Assembly (NCBI RefSeq): GCF_018070575.1
Contig: NZ_JAGPXN010000025.1
Span: forward strand, 1 to 64,000
Reading direction: 5' to 3'
From: Micromonospora sp. C31
Lineage (GTDB): Bacteria; Actinomycetota; Actinomycetes; Mycobacteriales; Micromonosporaceae
Length of the DNA: 64,000 bases
Shown here: one piece after another, positions 31,446-38,684 of the stretch
How positions within the stretch are numbered: position 1 is the stretch's first letter
Layout: each line of letters starts with the position of its first letter
Program-made: the position numbers and the translations under genes
Notes under the pieces: generated by a model
What the model was told of the DNA's origin: nothing
Seen by the model: the letters and a program-made list of their open reading frames with translations, nothing else
Database searches by the model: none

Positions 31446-31948
31446 CAGCTCTCACCACCGACTGCGCGGCGGGCCCGGACCTGCGCGAGCAGCTCCCGAC
31501 CGAGGGGGTTGAGGTCGGCCTCGTCGACGTCCACGGCCAGGGCGTGACGGCGCTCGTCGAGCCACCGCCCCAGCCGGCCGCCACCAACCACCGCGCCGAC
31601 CAGGCCGACCGCGACAGCCGGGGAGTAGAGCAGGACCTGCGGCACCTGCTCGGCGTGCTCGGCCAGCAGCCGGCCCGAGAGCACCGCGATCGGGACTCCC
31701 GCGACCGCCGCACCGGCAGCGACCTTCGGCGTCCGCGCCGACGTCGGCTGGCCCGCGAGCCGACGAGACTCACGCTCGTCATCGACCACGCGGCGCAGCT
31801 CGTCGGCGAACCAGCCCGGCAGCGCCGCCACCGTGGCGGCCCGGTGCTCCAGCTCGGCGTCCGACAACTTCGGCAGACCCGCGCGATATCCGGCCAACGT
31901 GGCCGCCAGATCGATACGAGCAGCGCTGGAGGGAGAGCTGATGGTCAT
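31445..31948 (-). CDS. Membrane protein, 167 aa
   Basis: A helical charged N-terminal region (DAELEHRAATVAALPGWFAD) precedes two hydrophobic helices (VAAGAAVAGVPIAVLSG and LLYSPAVAVGLVGAVVGGG) and a charged tail. ATGA overlap with the diguanylate cyclase gene. It may be a membrane partner of that enzyme. Confidence 0.72.
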   Translation of the reverse strand: MTISSPSSAARIDLAATLAGYRAGLPKLSDAELEHRAATVAALPGWFADELRRVVDDERESRRLAGQPTSARTPKVAAGAAVAGVPIAVLSGRLLAEHAEQVPQVLLYSPAVAVGLVGAVVGGGRLGRWLDERRHALAVDVDEADLNPLGRELLAQVRARRAVGGES

Positions 31949-32625
31949 GCCGCCACCCCCAGCGCGTTCGTCAGGGCGGTCATCTCGCGCAGCCGCAGCA
32001 GCGGGCGCTGCTCCACCTCCGGCAGCTCGGTAAGCACGTTGTGCTCGACCAGGCCGTCACCGCCGCGCAGCTTGGCCTCGTACGCGGCGGCGTCCGCCGC
32101 CGCCATAGCCCGGTCCCGGTCCTCACCGGCCGTGGCGTGGACCGCGCCAACGCTGGCCGTCACCGACACGGAGACGTCCTCGGCGACGTCGATCGGCGCA
32201 GCTAGGGCCTGGATGACCTCCGCGCCAAGGATCTGCGCCATCGGCGCAGGCGACGGACATGCCAACACGAACTCGTCGCCACCGATGCGGGCCACGACCG
32301 CACCGTCGAGGCCGTCGAGGGGCTCGCGTAGCCGGCGGGCGATTTCCACCAGCAGGCGGTCGCCGGCGGCGTGGCCCCAGGTGTCGTTGACCGGCTTGAA
32401 CTTGTCCAGGTCGACCAGGACTAGGTCGTAGGGCTCGCCGTCCAGCTCGTCGAGCGCCTGGGACAGGCCGGCGCGGTTCGCCAGGCCGGTCAGCGGGTCC
32501 GTGGTCGCCTCCCGGCGGGCCTGCACCAGCCGGGACCGCTGCGACCGCGCCACCTGCGCGGCCCACACGTGCCCGGCCAGCGACAACGCACCCAGGGCGG
32601 GCAGCAGCACCTTCAGCGCCTTCAC
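31945..32625 (-). CDS. Membrane-anchored GGDEF diguanylate cyclase, 226 aa
   Basis: GTG 32625 overlaps the Lsr2-like stop (GTGA). One N-terminal helix (VLLPALGALSLAGHVWAAQ) leads into a GGDEF domain: DPLTGLANRAGL, DLDKFKPVNDTWGHAAGD (metal-binding Asp), and an intact RIGGDEFVLA active site. No RxxD inhibitory site is visible five residues upstream, so product inhibition may be absent. Diguanylate cyclases make c-di-GMP, which in Streptomyces controls BldD and development. Here the gene sits between an Lsr2-like protein and conjugation-type membrane proteins, suggesting that the element changes the host's c-di-GMP level when its operon is on. Confidence 0.88.
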   Translation of the reverse strand: MKALKVLLPALGALSLAGHVWAAQVARSQRSRLVQARREATTDPLTGLANRAGLSQALDELDGEPYDLVLVDLDKFKPVNDTWGHAAGDRLLVEIARRLREPLDGLDGAVVARIGGDEFVLACPSPAPMAQILGAEVIQALAAPIDVAEDVSVSVTASVGAVHATAGEDRDRAMAAADAAAYEAKLRGGDGLVEHNVLTELPEVEQRPLLRLREMTALTNALGVAA

Positions 32626-33152
32626 CGGGCCACCTCCGACCCGGTCGCCGCCGCCCACGCCTGCACGACATTCCGCGGAATCCGACCGCGCTCACGCACG
32701 GTGTAGCCGTTGGCCTTGGCCCACTGACGGATCGCGGCGCGCTGCGCGGCGGCCTCCGCTCCGGTGCCCATCTTCTGTCGCAGCTCGGCGAGCTCGGCGG
32801 TGAGCTTGGCTTCCTTCTCGGCCAGCTCGCGACGGCGCATCTCGGCGGCCTGTTCGGCCTCCAGCCGGCCGGTCAACTCCTCCACCAGGCCGCCGATCTT
32901 CTCGGCGAGCTGACGGGTCCGCGCGGCCTCACTGCCCTTCGCCAGGGTCAGCAGTTGCTCCAACGTCCGGGGCGGCCGGCAGGCCGGCGCCTGCTCAGCG
33001 CGGTCGGCCGAGACCGGGGCGGCGCTGGGACCGGTCATGACCCGGATGCCCATCGGCAACTGCTGAGCCGGGACGGTCCGCGTGCCCTGAGCGGCGCGCA
33101 GCAGCGCCGCCTGGTCGGTGCCGTTGGTCGGCGTGATCGTCGGGGCGCTCAT
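32622..33152 (-). CDS. Lsr2-like DNA-binding protein with coiled coil, 176 aa
   Basis: The C terminus matches the Lsr2 DNA-binding domain: AIRQWAKANGYTVRERGRIP followed by VVQAWAAA, with the RGR core that enters the minor groove of AT-rich DNA. The usual Lsr2 N-terminal oligomerisation strands are absent; instead there is a disordered start and a coiled coil (about residues 65-130) that could oligomerise. Lsr2 is the actinobacterial H-NS-like silencer of acquired DNA. An element-borne variant could silence itself in a new host or counteract the host Lsr2. ATGA overlap with the sigma gene. Confidence 0.8.
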   Translation of the reverse strand: MSAPTITPTNGTDQAALLRAAQGTRTVPAQQLPMGIRVMTGPSAAPVSADRAEQAPACRPPRTLEQLLTLAKGSEAARTRQLAEKIGGLVEELTGRLEAEQAAEMRRRELAEKEAKLTAELAELRQKMGTGAEAAAQRAAIRQWAKANGYTVRERGRIPRNVVQAWAAATGSEVAR

Positions 33153-33760
33153 GCCGGCATCACCACCCCAACCGAGAGCAGGCCACGCAGCGCCCGCAGG
33201 GCCTTGTACTGGATGGTCTTGAGCGCCTCGGGGGTCTTGCCCATCACCAGGGCGATCTCGTCGATCGACAGCTCTCGCAGGTAGCGCAGCACGATGTACT
33301 GCCGCTGCGGCGCGCTGAGCTGGTTGACGCCCGCGATCAGCTCGGCGTTGACCAGCCGGTCCATCGCCGTCTTCGCCGGGTCGGCCATCGGGCTGCCCTC
33401 GGCCCGGTCGCGGATCTCCGCCACCGGCACCTCGACGCTCTGCCAGGGCGACTCGCCCGTCAGGTTCCGGGCGATCGTCGTGAGCCAGGCGGTGACGTCG
33501 CCGTCCGGGCGGAGCGCGCCGAGGTTGCGTAGCGCCCGCACGAACGTCTCCGAGGTCAGGTCCTCGGCCGCCTGGCGGTCACGCACCCGGTCCGACACGA
33601 ACCGGAACACCTCGTCGACGTACCGGTCGTAGATCAGACCGAACGCCTCCGCGTCACCGGACTGAGCCCGCGCCACCAGCGCAGACATCTCGTTGGACAT
33701 CGATTCGGGGCGAGGCTGTTCCGGACGTATCCGGGCAGCACGTACCCTCATAGCTGGCAT
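33149..33760 (-). CDS. ECF sigma factor, 203 aa
   Basis: TAGGAGG lies 7 nt before the ATG. Region 2 reads AFGLIYDRYVDEVFRFVSDR then AAEDLTSETFVRALRN (the -10-binding helix), and region 4 reads LSAPQRQYIVLRYLRELSID, EIALVMGKTPEALKTIQ. No anti-sigma gene is adjacent; the next genes encode an Lsr2-like protein and a diguanylate cyclase. It probably directs transcription of this operon or of the transfer genes, possibly from its own promoter in 33761-33956. A 12-bp hairpin in the leader could attenuate it. Confidence 0.9.
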   Translation of the reverse strand: MPAMRVRAARIRPEQPRPESMSNEMSALVARAQSGDAEAFGLIYDRYVDEVFRFVSDRVRDRQAAEDLTSETFVRALRNLGALRPDGDVTAWLTTIARNLTGESPWQSVEVPVAEIRDRAEGSPMADPAKTAMDRLVNAELIAGVNQLSAPQRQYIVLRYLRELSIDEIALVMGKTPEALKTIQYKALRALRGLLSVGVVMPA

Positions 33761-33788
33761 CTCGTCCTCCTAGGGGTGGGTGCCATCC

Positions 33789-33819
33789 GGGCTCGGTGGG
33801 GCGCAATCCCGCCGAGCCC
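33789..33819. terminator. Hairpin in the sigma-operon leader
   Basis: GGGCTCGGTGGG and its complement (12 bp, one G.T) enclose a 7-nt loop; TCTTGTTCT follows on the + strand. On the leftward transcript it lies 29 nt before the sigma start and could act as an attenuator; rightward it would be a terminator. Confidence 0.45.
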
Positions 33820-33860
33820 TCTTGTTCTATGCAGGCGCATCCCAAGGTCTAGAACGTCGT

Positions 33861-33947
33861 CATTGACCAGACAATGCGCGTGGTGTTGATGGTGCTACTC
33901 GGCACCAAAGGACGTCAAGGGGTAGCGGCAACATTGACTAGACATTG
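33861..33947. promoter_or_regulatory. Operator-like repeats between the sigma and GntR genes
   Basis: CATTGACCAGACAATG (33861-33876) and CATTGACTAGACATTG (33932-33947) share CATTGAC-AGACA 71 bp apart, with a third part-match (GGTCTAGAAC) at 33846. GntR/HutC regulators often bind GTCTAGAC-type dyads. The sites cover the divergent promoter region, so the GntR protein may control both itself and the sigma-led operon. Confidence 0.5.
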
Positions 33948-33956
33948 TTCGGGCGC

Positions 33957-34751
33957 ATGAGCGAGACTCGGAACGTGGACAACTTCAGGGCCACCCCGTT
34001 GCCGGCCTACCAGCGGATCGCTGCGGCGCTCCGCGACAGAATCACGTCGGGAGAGCTCGCTGGAGGCGAGCGGCTCCCGACGGAGCAGGAGCTGACCGAG
34101 GAGTGGGGCGTAGCTCGGCAGACCGTCCGCAACGGCATCGCCGTCCTGGTCTCGGAAGGGCTCGTGGTGGCAAGGCGCCCGCTCGGGCACTTCGTACGTC
34201 AGCGCGAGAACATGCTGTACCGACCCCAGGGCGAGTCACGAGACCAGCCGGCAAGCCCGGAGATGGACCGCTTCTGCCAACAGATCACCGAAGAAGGGCG
34301 GAAGCCGAGTCAGACGATCGATGTCTCCCTCATCCACGCGCCACCGGACATCGCTCAGCGCCTACAGGTCGACCCGGGCACGGTGGTGGTGGCTCGCCGG
34401 CGGGTGCGCTACATCAACGGCGAGCCAGTCAACATCAACGACTCACACTTCCCGTTTCACCTCGTCAAAGACTCCGAGATCATGTCGCCCGCTGACGTCG
34501 CCAGGGGCACCAACCAGGCCCTTGCCGACCTGGGTTACCCGCAAGATCGCGCAATCGATGAGATCTTCACGCGGATGCCTACCCCTGAGCAGATCCGCCG
34601 CCTGGGCTTGGGACCGGGCACACCAGTGGCGGTCCACTACGTGACTGGCTACATCGCCGACGGCACACCCGTGCGGTGCACGGTCAACGTGCTGCCGAGC
34701 GATCAACATGTCATCGTGTTCGAGCGCAAGTTCGAGCGGACCTGGAGCTGA
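33957..34751 (+). CDS. GntR/HutC-family regulator with UTRA domain, 264 aa
   Basis: Residues about 15-75 are a GntR winged helix: PLPAYQRIAAALRDRITSGE, then GERLPTEQELTEEWGVARQT and VLVSEGLVVARRP. The C-terminal two thirds form a UTRA ligand-binding domain (VVARRRVRYINGEPVNINDS, then the HYVTGYIADGTPVRCTVNVL end strands). Related KorSA-type GntR proteins repress transfer genes of Streptomyces ICEs. The ATG lies only 10 bp from an operator-like repeat, so the transcript is nearly leaderless and autoregulation is likely. The GNAT gene follows 7 bp later. Confidence 0.9.
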   Translation: MSETRNVDNFRATPLPAYQRIAAALRDRITSGELAGGERLPTEQELTEEWGVARQTVRNGIAVLVSEGLVVARRPLGHFVRQRENMLYRPQGESRDQPASPEMDRFCQQITEEGRKPSQTIDVSLIHAPPDIAQRLQVDPGTVVVARRRVRYINGEPVNINDSHFPFHLVKDSEIMSPADVARGTNQALADLGYPQDRAIDEIFTRMPTPEQIRRLGLGPGTPVAVHYVTGYIADGTPVRCTVNVLPSDQHVIVFERKFERTWS

Positions 34752-34758
34752 GCCAACC

Positions 34759-35313
34759 TTGACCCTGACCATTCGGCCCGCTGAGGACGATCACGAGTTC
34801 GAGATCGCAATGGCCCTGCTCATGCAGCGAATCCAGTGGCTACGCGAACGCGGGTCGGACCAGTGGGTCACGTGGGAACGGTGGCGAACGAAGCTAGGTC
34901 CCTCACTCGCAGCTGGCGACATCTGGATCTTGTGGGACGGTGACGAGGCCATCGGCACGATCACCGTAGAGATGACCGGCGACTCGGATTTCTGGACTCC
35001 CGACGAGCTGGCCGAGCCAGCCGTCTACGTCTCGAAGCTGGCAGTGCGACTCGATCGCGCTGGCCAGGAACTCGGCACCCTGTTGCTGGCCTGGGCCAGC
35101 GACTACGCGTGGCGGCACGGCTGTCGCTATGTCCGCCTGGACGCCTGGAAGACCAACGAGAGGCTGCACGCCTACTACCTCTCGCGCGGATGGACGTACC
35201 TGCGCACGTCGGCTGACCCCCGTCGGCGGTCCGGGGCTCTGTTTCAGCGCTCAGCAGGCCCAATGAGCCAGCAGCCGATCGAACTGCGAACGGCTACTTC
35301 GCGGCACGGGTGA
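34759..35313 (+). CDS. GNAT acetyltransferase, 184 aa
   Basis: A TTG start 7 nt after the GntR stop gives the natural N terminus LTLTIRPAEDDHEF. GNAT motifs are clear: a strand ending in IWILWDGDEAIGTITVEMT, VYVSKLAVRLDRAGQELGTL (acetyl-CoA loop region) and YVRLDAWKTNERLHAYYLSR with the terminal tyrosine region. Usual GNAT length plus a short tail. Co-transcription with the GntR gene suggests the regulator's ligand may relate to the enzyme's substrate, which is unknown. Confidence 0.85.
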   Translation: MTLTIRPAEDDHEFEIAMALLMQRIQWLRERGSDQWVTWERWRTKLGPSLAAGDIWILWDGDEAIGTITVEMTGDSDFWTPDELAEPAVYVSKLAVRLDRAGQELGTLLLAWASDYAWRHGCRYVRLDAWKTNERLHAYYLSRGWTYLRTSADPRRRSGALFQRSAGPMSQQPIELRTATSRHG

Positions 35314-35400
35314 GCGCCGGCCGGGCGCGGGGCCGGCTCTCGTCCGTCCGCGCCCGGGGATCGTGGCGTCCAGGTGCTCACCGTTCTGGTACGGCGGGCC

Positions 35401-35898
35401 TCAGCTCTCGATGCCGGCGGAGCCGAACAGGTCGAGCTGCTCGCCGGGGTCGGTTGGCCGGCACGCTGCCCATACGGCGTCTCCGGCCTGGCCGCAGGCG
35501 TCGAGGACGTCGTTCCAGCCGATTCCCCGGAATCCGCCCGGGTGGTCGCGCCAGGCGACGACGGCCTGCTGGCAGCGGCGGATCAGGTCATCGGTGACTC
35601 GGCCGCTGTCGAGCACGTTGCCCAGGTCTGTCCAGGTCAGTCGCAGCGGCTGGTGGAGGTTCCCGTCGGTGATCTCGATGCGGGCCTTGGTGAGCCGGAG
35701 CATCCGGCCGGCGGGCAGTGACATCCCGAGGTAGTCAGGGGCAAGCTGTCGGGCGTCTCGGGTGCGCCAGTAGGTCAGCGGGTGGATGGCGTGACTGCGG
35801 GCGAGGGCTCCAACGGCCCAGGCCAGCAGCGGGCGGTGGGTGGTCGGGGTGGCGGTGGCGAGGATGGTGCGGGCGTCGGTCCGGTGACTGTTGGTCAT
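35401..35898 (-). CDS. Hypothetical protein, 165 aa
   Basis: The ATG at 35898 is taken because the extension upstream is proline/arginine-rich. The protein is tryptophan-containing and helical (LLAWAVGALARSHAIHPLTY, DDLIRRCQQAVVAWRDHPGG) and ends in EQLDLFGSAGIES. The 'EQLDLF' tail resembles a beta-clamp-binding motif (QLxLF), suggesting a DNA-replication link; this is visual only. First of three leftward genes of unknown role, or the last transcribed of that unit. Confidence 0.65.
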   Translation of the reverse strand: MTNSHRTDARTILATATPTTHRPLLAWAVGALARSHAIHPLTYWRTRDARQLAPDYLGMSLPAGRMLRLTKARIEITDGNLHQPLRLTWTDLGNVLDSGRVTDDLIRRCQQAVVAWRDHPGGFRGIGWNDVLDACGQAGDAVWAACRPTDPGEQLDLFGSAGIES

Positions 35899-35972
35899 GG
35901 TGGTTTCCCCGTCGTTGCTGGTCGGGCTGCGTCCCCGTGCCCGGGCCGGTGGCGGCCCGGGCACGGGTGCGG

Positions 35973-36809
35973 TCAGCCGAGGTCCTGGTCGACGTCGACG
36001 ACGTCGGGCAGGCGGGTCCAGCCGGTGGGGGTCCAGATCTGCCAGTGCTGGCCGGGGCCGGCGGGGGAGTCGCGGTGCAGGGCGCGGGCTACCGCGCGGT
36101 GCCAGGTGGGGTCGGTGGTCAGCGGTGCGTTGGCGGTGGCGTAGGTGGTCGGGTACGGGGCCCCGGTGGGCTGGCCGTCGCCGTCGCGGATGTGCTGCAT
36201 GAGCCGGACCGGGGTGCGGGAGGCGGCCAGCCGCTCAGCGACGGTTGCCGCGGTGATGTGCTCGCGGACCAGCTCGGCCAGCACGTCGGCGACGGTGGCG
36301 GGCTCGCCGGTGAACAGCCGGCACTGCTGGGCGTACTCGTCGAGTTCCCTGCCTCCGAGGGAGTTCGTCTGGTAGGTGGTGCTGCGGTGCGGGTGGTGCG
36401 GGTGGGTGGTAATCCAGCCGACGAAGCGGGCACCGAGGTACAGCCGGTGCTGCTCCGCACGGCCGGGGCCGGGCTGGGTGGGGCCGTCGACGCGGAGCTG
36501 GGTGTGCGGCACGGTCAGTCCGGTGTGCGGCAGGGTCACCGGCTCGCTGGTCGCCGCGATCACCGTGGCGTTGATCCAGGCCACGCGGACCGGGTTGGAG
36601 CGCGTGCAGGTGCGGCAGTCGATCGGCGCGGTGACAGCGGCACCGACCGTGATGGTGTCGCCTCGGGTGCTGGCCCCGCACGAGCCGGCGACGTAGCGGG
36701 GCTCGCCGGCCGGGCCCTTGATGCTGCTCAGGTTGCCGAGGTGGACGACGCGGCCTCGGCCGATGCGGACCGGCGCGAGCTGGGCGGGCCGGGTGTTGGT
36801 GCTGGTCAT
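35973..36809 (-). CDS. Hypothetical protein, 278 aa
   Basis: GAAGGGA lies 9 nt before the ATG. The N-terminal half is beta-rich with a CGAS...CRTCTRSNP cysteine cluster that could bind zinc; the middle has VGWITTHPHHPHRSTTYQTN, histidine-rich. The C-terminal third is helical. No family recognised. Gaps of 74-77 bp to both neighbours suggest one transcript with the adjacent small genes. Confidence 0.65.
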   Translation of the reverse strand: MTSTNTRPAQLAPVRIGRGRVVHLGNLSSIKGPAGEPRYVAGSCGASTRGDTITVGAAVTAPIDCRTCTRSNPVRVAWINATVIAATSEPVTLPHTGLTVPHTQLRVDGPTQPGPGRAEQHRLYLGARFVGWITTHPHHPHRSTTYQTNSLGGRELDEYAQQCRLFTGEPATVADVLAELVREHITAATVAERLAASRTPVRLMQHIRDGDGQPTGAPYPTTYATANAPLTTDPTWHRAVARALHRDSPAGPGQHWQIWTPTGWTRLPDVVDVDQDLG

Positions 36810-36886
36810 GGTCTCGATCCCTTCGATGCGCTGACGTGGGGTTGGGGGAGCCGGGCCGGCCCACCGAGGGCCGGCCCGGCTGGGTG

Positions 36887-37333
36887 TCAGCAGTCGTCGG
36901 GGTCGTTGCCGTCGTGCTGGTCGGCCGCGCCGTACAGCGAGACCGCGATCTCGGTGAGCTGGGCGAAGAGGCCGTGGCGGTAGACCACCTGGTTGCGGAT
37001 CGCCTCGGCCTTCGGCGGCCACTGGCCGACCAGGTAGTCGGCCAGCGCCTGCCGGGCCTCGTCGGCGAGGGCCTGCGCCTGGTCGTTGCCGGCCAGGTCG
37101 ACGGCGGCGGCGAAGATCGCGCCGGCGATGTCGTAGCCGACCCCGGCCGGGTGGTTGCGCACCCGCAGGTTGGCGGCCCGCAGGATGACCGCCGGGCTGA
37201 ACGTGCCGGTCTCGAACGGGCACAGCGGGTGGCACGGGTCTCCGGCGCTGACGCCGTAGGCGTTGGCACCGCAGCCGACGCACTGGTCGTTGTGGTCGAT
37301 CTCCCGGGCCGGGGTCGTCGTACGCTGGTTCAT
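36887..37333 (-). CDS. Cysteine-containing hypothetical protein, 148 aa
   Basis: AAGGGAG lies 5 nt before the ATG. The N terminus has a zinc-like cluster (CVGCGANAYGVSAGDPCHPL, then C). The rest is helical and acidic at the end. It is the first gene of the leftward trio and is divergent from the recombinase-tail gene, sharing an inverted-repeat region with it. Confidence 0.65.
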   Translation of the reverse strand: MNQRTTTPAREIDHNDQCVGCGANAYGVSAGDPCHPLCPFETGTFSPAVILRAANLRVRNHPAGVGYDIAGAIFAAAVDLAGNDQAQALADEARQALADYLVGQWPPKAEAIRNQVVYRHGLFAQLTEIAVSLYGAADQHDGNDPDDC

Positions 37334-37418
37334 GGAACTCCCTTTCGCAGAGGGGTTGTTCTTCCTGGTCCGGCCGGGTGGTGGCTCACCTGGCCGGACC
37401 GTTCCTTGCCTCTCTATC

Positions 37419-37481
37419 GTACAGGAAAAGGTACAGGAAAAGCTCCCTCGGAGGGTCTTTTTCTGTACCTTTTTGCCGTAC
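37419..37481. promoter_or_regulatory. Direct plus inverted repeat array between divergent genes
   Basis: GTACAGGAAAAG occurs twice in tandem (37419-37430, 37431-37442) and is answered by inverted CTTTTTCTGTAC (37457-37468) and CTTTTTGCCGTAC (37469-37481) across a CTCCCTCGGAGGG centre. The array covers the space between 37333 (leftward) and 37492 (rightward). Likely operator sites for a multimeric regulator, perhaps the adjacent recombinase-tail protein. Confidence 0.6.
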
Positions 37482-37491
37482 GCTGTGGGGC

Positions 37492-37752
37492 ATGAGCAGC
37501 GAATCTGAGACGCGCCGGCCCGAGGTGTCGGCGGGGATGGCGGCGGCCCGGGACCGGGGTGTGCGGCTGGGTCGACCGCCGGCGCCGGTGCCACCCTCGG
37601 CCGCCCGGGCGGCGGAACTACGCGGTGAAGGGCTGTCGCTGGCGGCCATCGCCGAGAGGCTGAACGCCGAGCAGGTGCCGACCCCGTCGGGCAAGGGCAA
37701 GTGGGCCAAGAGCAGCGTCAAGTACGTACTTGACCGGCACGACGCGGCGTAG
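37492..37752 (+). CDS. Stand-alone serine-recombinase C-terminal region, 86 aa
   Basis: The sequence GRPPAPVPPSAARAAELRGE, GLSLAAIAERLNAEQVPTPS, GKGKWAKSSVKYVLDR is the DNA-binding end of small and large serine recombinases, where 'xxSLxxIAxxLNxxGVPTxxGGxWxxSxVxxIL' is the usual pattern. The catalytic resolvase domain (with its nucleophilic Ser) is missing, and no remnant is seen upstream. A start at the ATG fits; the protein could be a regulator derived from a recombinase, binding the repeat array immediately upstream. A structured region begins 48 nt downstream. Confidence 0.7.
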   Translation: MSSESETRRPEVSAGMAAARDRGVRLGRPPAPVPPSAARAAELRGEGLSLAAIAERLNAEQVPTPSGKGKWAKSSVKYVLDRHDAA

Positions 37753-37800
37753 GCCGTGGTGGGCGGGGTTGCGGGCTTGCACGCGCGCGGTGCCGGGGGT

Positions 37801-37956
37801 GGGGTGGGATCTCCTCGTGTCGGCCGATCTCCGATCGACCGGGCCGGCTCCGGGACGGCCAGGCTCGGCATAGCCGACCGCGAAGCGGCTTGGCCTGGTC
37901 GTCCCGGAGCCGGTCTGGTAGCCCTCTGGGCGGCCGGCGCGAGGGGATCCCACCCT
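37801..37956 (+). ncRNA. Highly structured 156-nt hairpin, candidate RNA or ssDNA element
   Basis: Two long helices stack: 37802-37826 with 37931-37955 (25 bp, 3 G.T) and 37838-37865 with 37892-37919 (28 bp, 4 G.T), separated by an 11x11 internal loop and with no mismatches. The tip holds two mini-hairpins, CGGCATAGCCG (37866-37876) and CCGCGAAGCGG (37878-37888). All seven non-Watson-Crick pairs are G.T(U) when read on the + strand and would be A-C on the other. It may be a structured 3' RNA of the recombinase-tail gene, or a single-strand DNA structure such as a replication start or telomere-like element; GCGAAGC is a known ultra-stable DNA mini-hairpin. Confidence 0.5.
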
Positions 37957-38112
37957 GGGTGACCACTCACCCACCTGGCGCCGGCGGTCGCCCCCGGGAA
38001 TCTCCGAGAGAGGCCCCGCCGGAGGCGTCGATATTGGAGAGCGCGACCACGGCGGCCCGGCGGCGGGTCCGCGCCTCCTGGCTGGCTCGCTACCCCTGCC
38101 GGTGATTCCGCG

Positions 38113-38201
38113 GCATCGTCCTCTGGGGCGGCGCCAGCGGTGACGCGACCCCGGCCTGCGTGACGGCGGTGCCGGGGTGGCGGCGAGCCTGCCAACGCGT
38201 C
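38113..38201. repeat. Dispersed ~90-bp repeat, copy 1
   Basis: Roughly 75-80% identical to 38978-39069 in direct orientation (shared blocks CATCGTCCTC, TGGGGCG, GCGGTGACGC, ACCCCGGCC). Not part of a recognised gene. The surrounding 37957-38330 shows no gene. Confidence 0.6.
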
Positions 38202-38330
38202 AAACCGCTCGCTGCCTGCAGCACAGGCAGCTACGCGGGACCACGCCGACCGCCAAGCCAAGCCCGCCCGGTAGGGCCTGTCCGCTTGCAGGCGCTCTTG
38301 CTCGCCGCTGTAAAGGGCGTCTCAGTCTTT

Positions 38331-38360
38331 GGAGGCCGGCACCGCAGGGGGCCGGCCTCC
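38331..38360 (-). terminator. Terminator-like hairpin
   Basis: GGAGGCCGGC/GCCGGCCTCC (10 bp, 10-nt loop) lies 6 nt beyond the stop at 38367 of the leftward small membrane-protein gene. Confidence 0.6.
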
Positions 38361-38366
38361 ATCGGA

Positions 38367-38636
38367 TCAGCGGATCGAGCGCTGTAGGGCAGCCTGAGCC
38401 GTTAGCGCGACGGCTACGGGCGTTACTACCTCGGGATAGAACCAGACAGCGATCCCTAGCAGTGCTGCGACCACAGCCGATCCACACCAGCTCACCAGAC
38501 TGCGGCTAAAGCGAATTTCGAGCGTAATGTCCTGATTTTTCTCGCACACCTGGTCCGACGGCAATCGCTGAGACACGGCAGACTTCTTTCCGGGTGCTTC
38601 CTTGACAAAGACGAGCACCCCCTCGAAGGAACGCAT
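38367..38636 (-). CDS. Small membrane protein, up to 89 aa
   Basis: The C-terminal half is convincing: NQDITLEIRFSRSLVSWCG, then one or two hydrophobic helices (AVVAALLGIAVWFYPEVVTP, VAVALTAQAALQ) and a terminator directly after the stop. The start is uncertain: ATG 38636 has no ribosome binding site, while a GTG about 24 codons later has GGAAAGAAG before it. No family recognised. Confidence 0.52.
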   Translation of the reverse strand: MRSFEGVLVFVKEAPGKKSAVSQRLPSDQVCEKNQDITLEIRFSRSLVSWCGSAVVAALLGIAVWFYPEVVTPVAVALTAQAALQRSIR

Positions 38637-38649
38637 TATCGAGGAAATC

Positions 38650-38684
38650 GGTGGGCGCTCGGCCTTAGCCCCCGAGCGCCCACC
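38650..38684. terminator. Strong hairpin
   Basis: A 13-bp perfect stem (GGTGGGCGCTCGG and its complement) with a 9-nt loop overlaps the end of the coding remnant at 38665-38811; the remnant's TAA lies in the loop. Probably a leftward terminator. Confidence 0.6.

Noticed and set aside
37492..37752. Complete resolvase gene
   Set aside because: The catalytic domain with its serine is missing and no remnant is seen upstream.
37801..37956. Retron msr-msd RNA
   Set aside because: The long hairpin would fit an msd, but no reverse transcriptase gene is present in the window.
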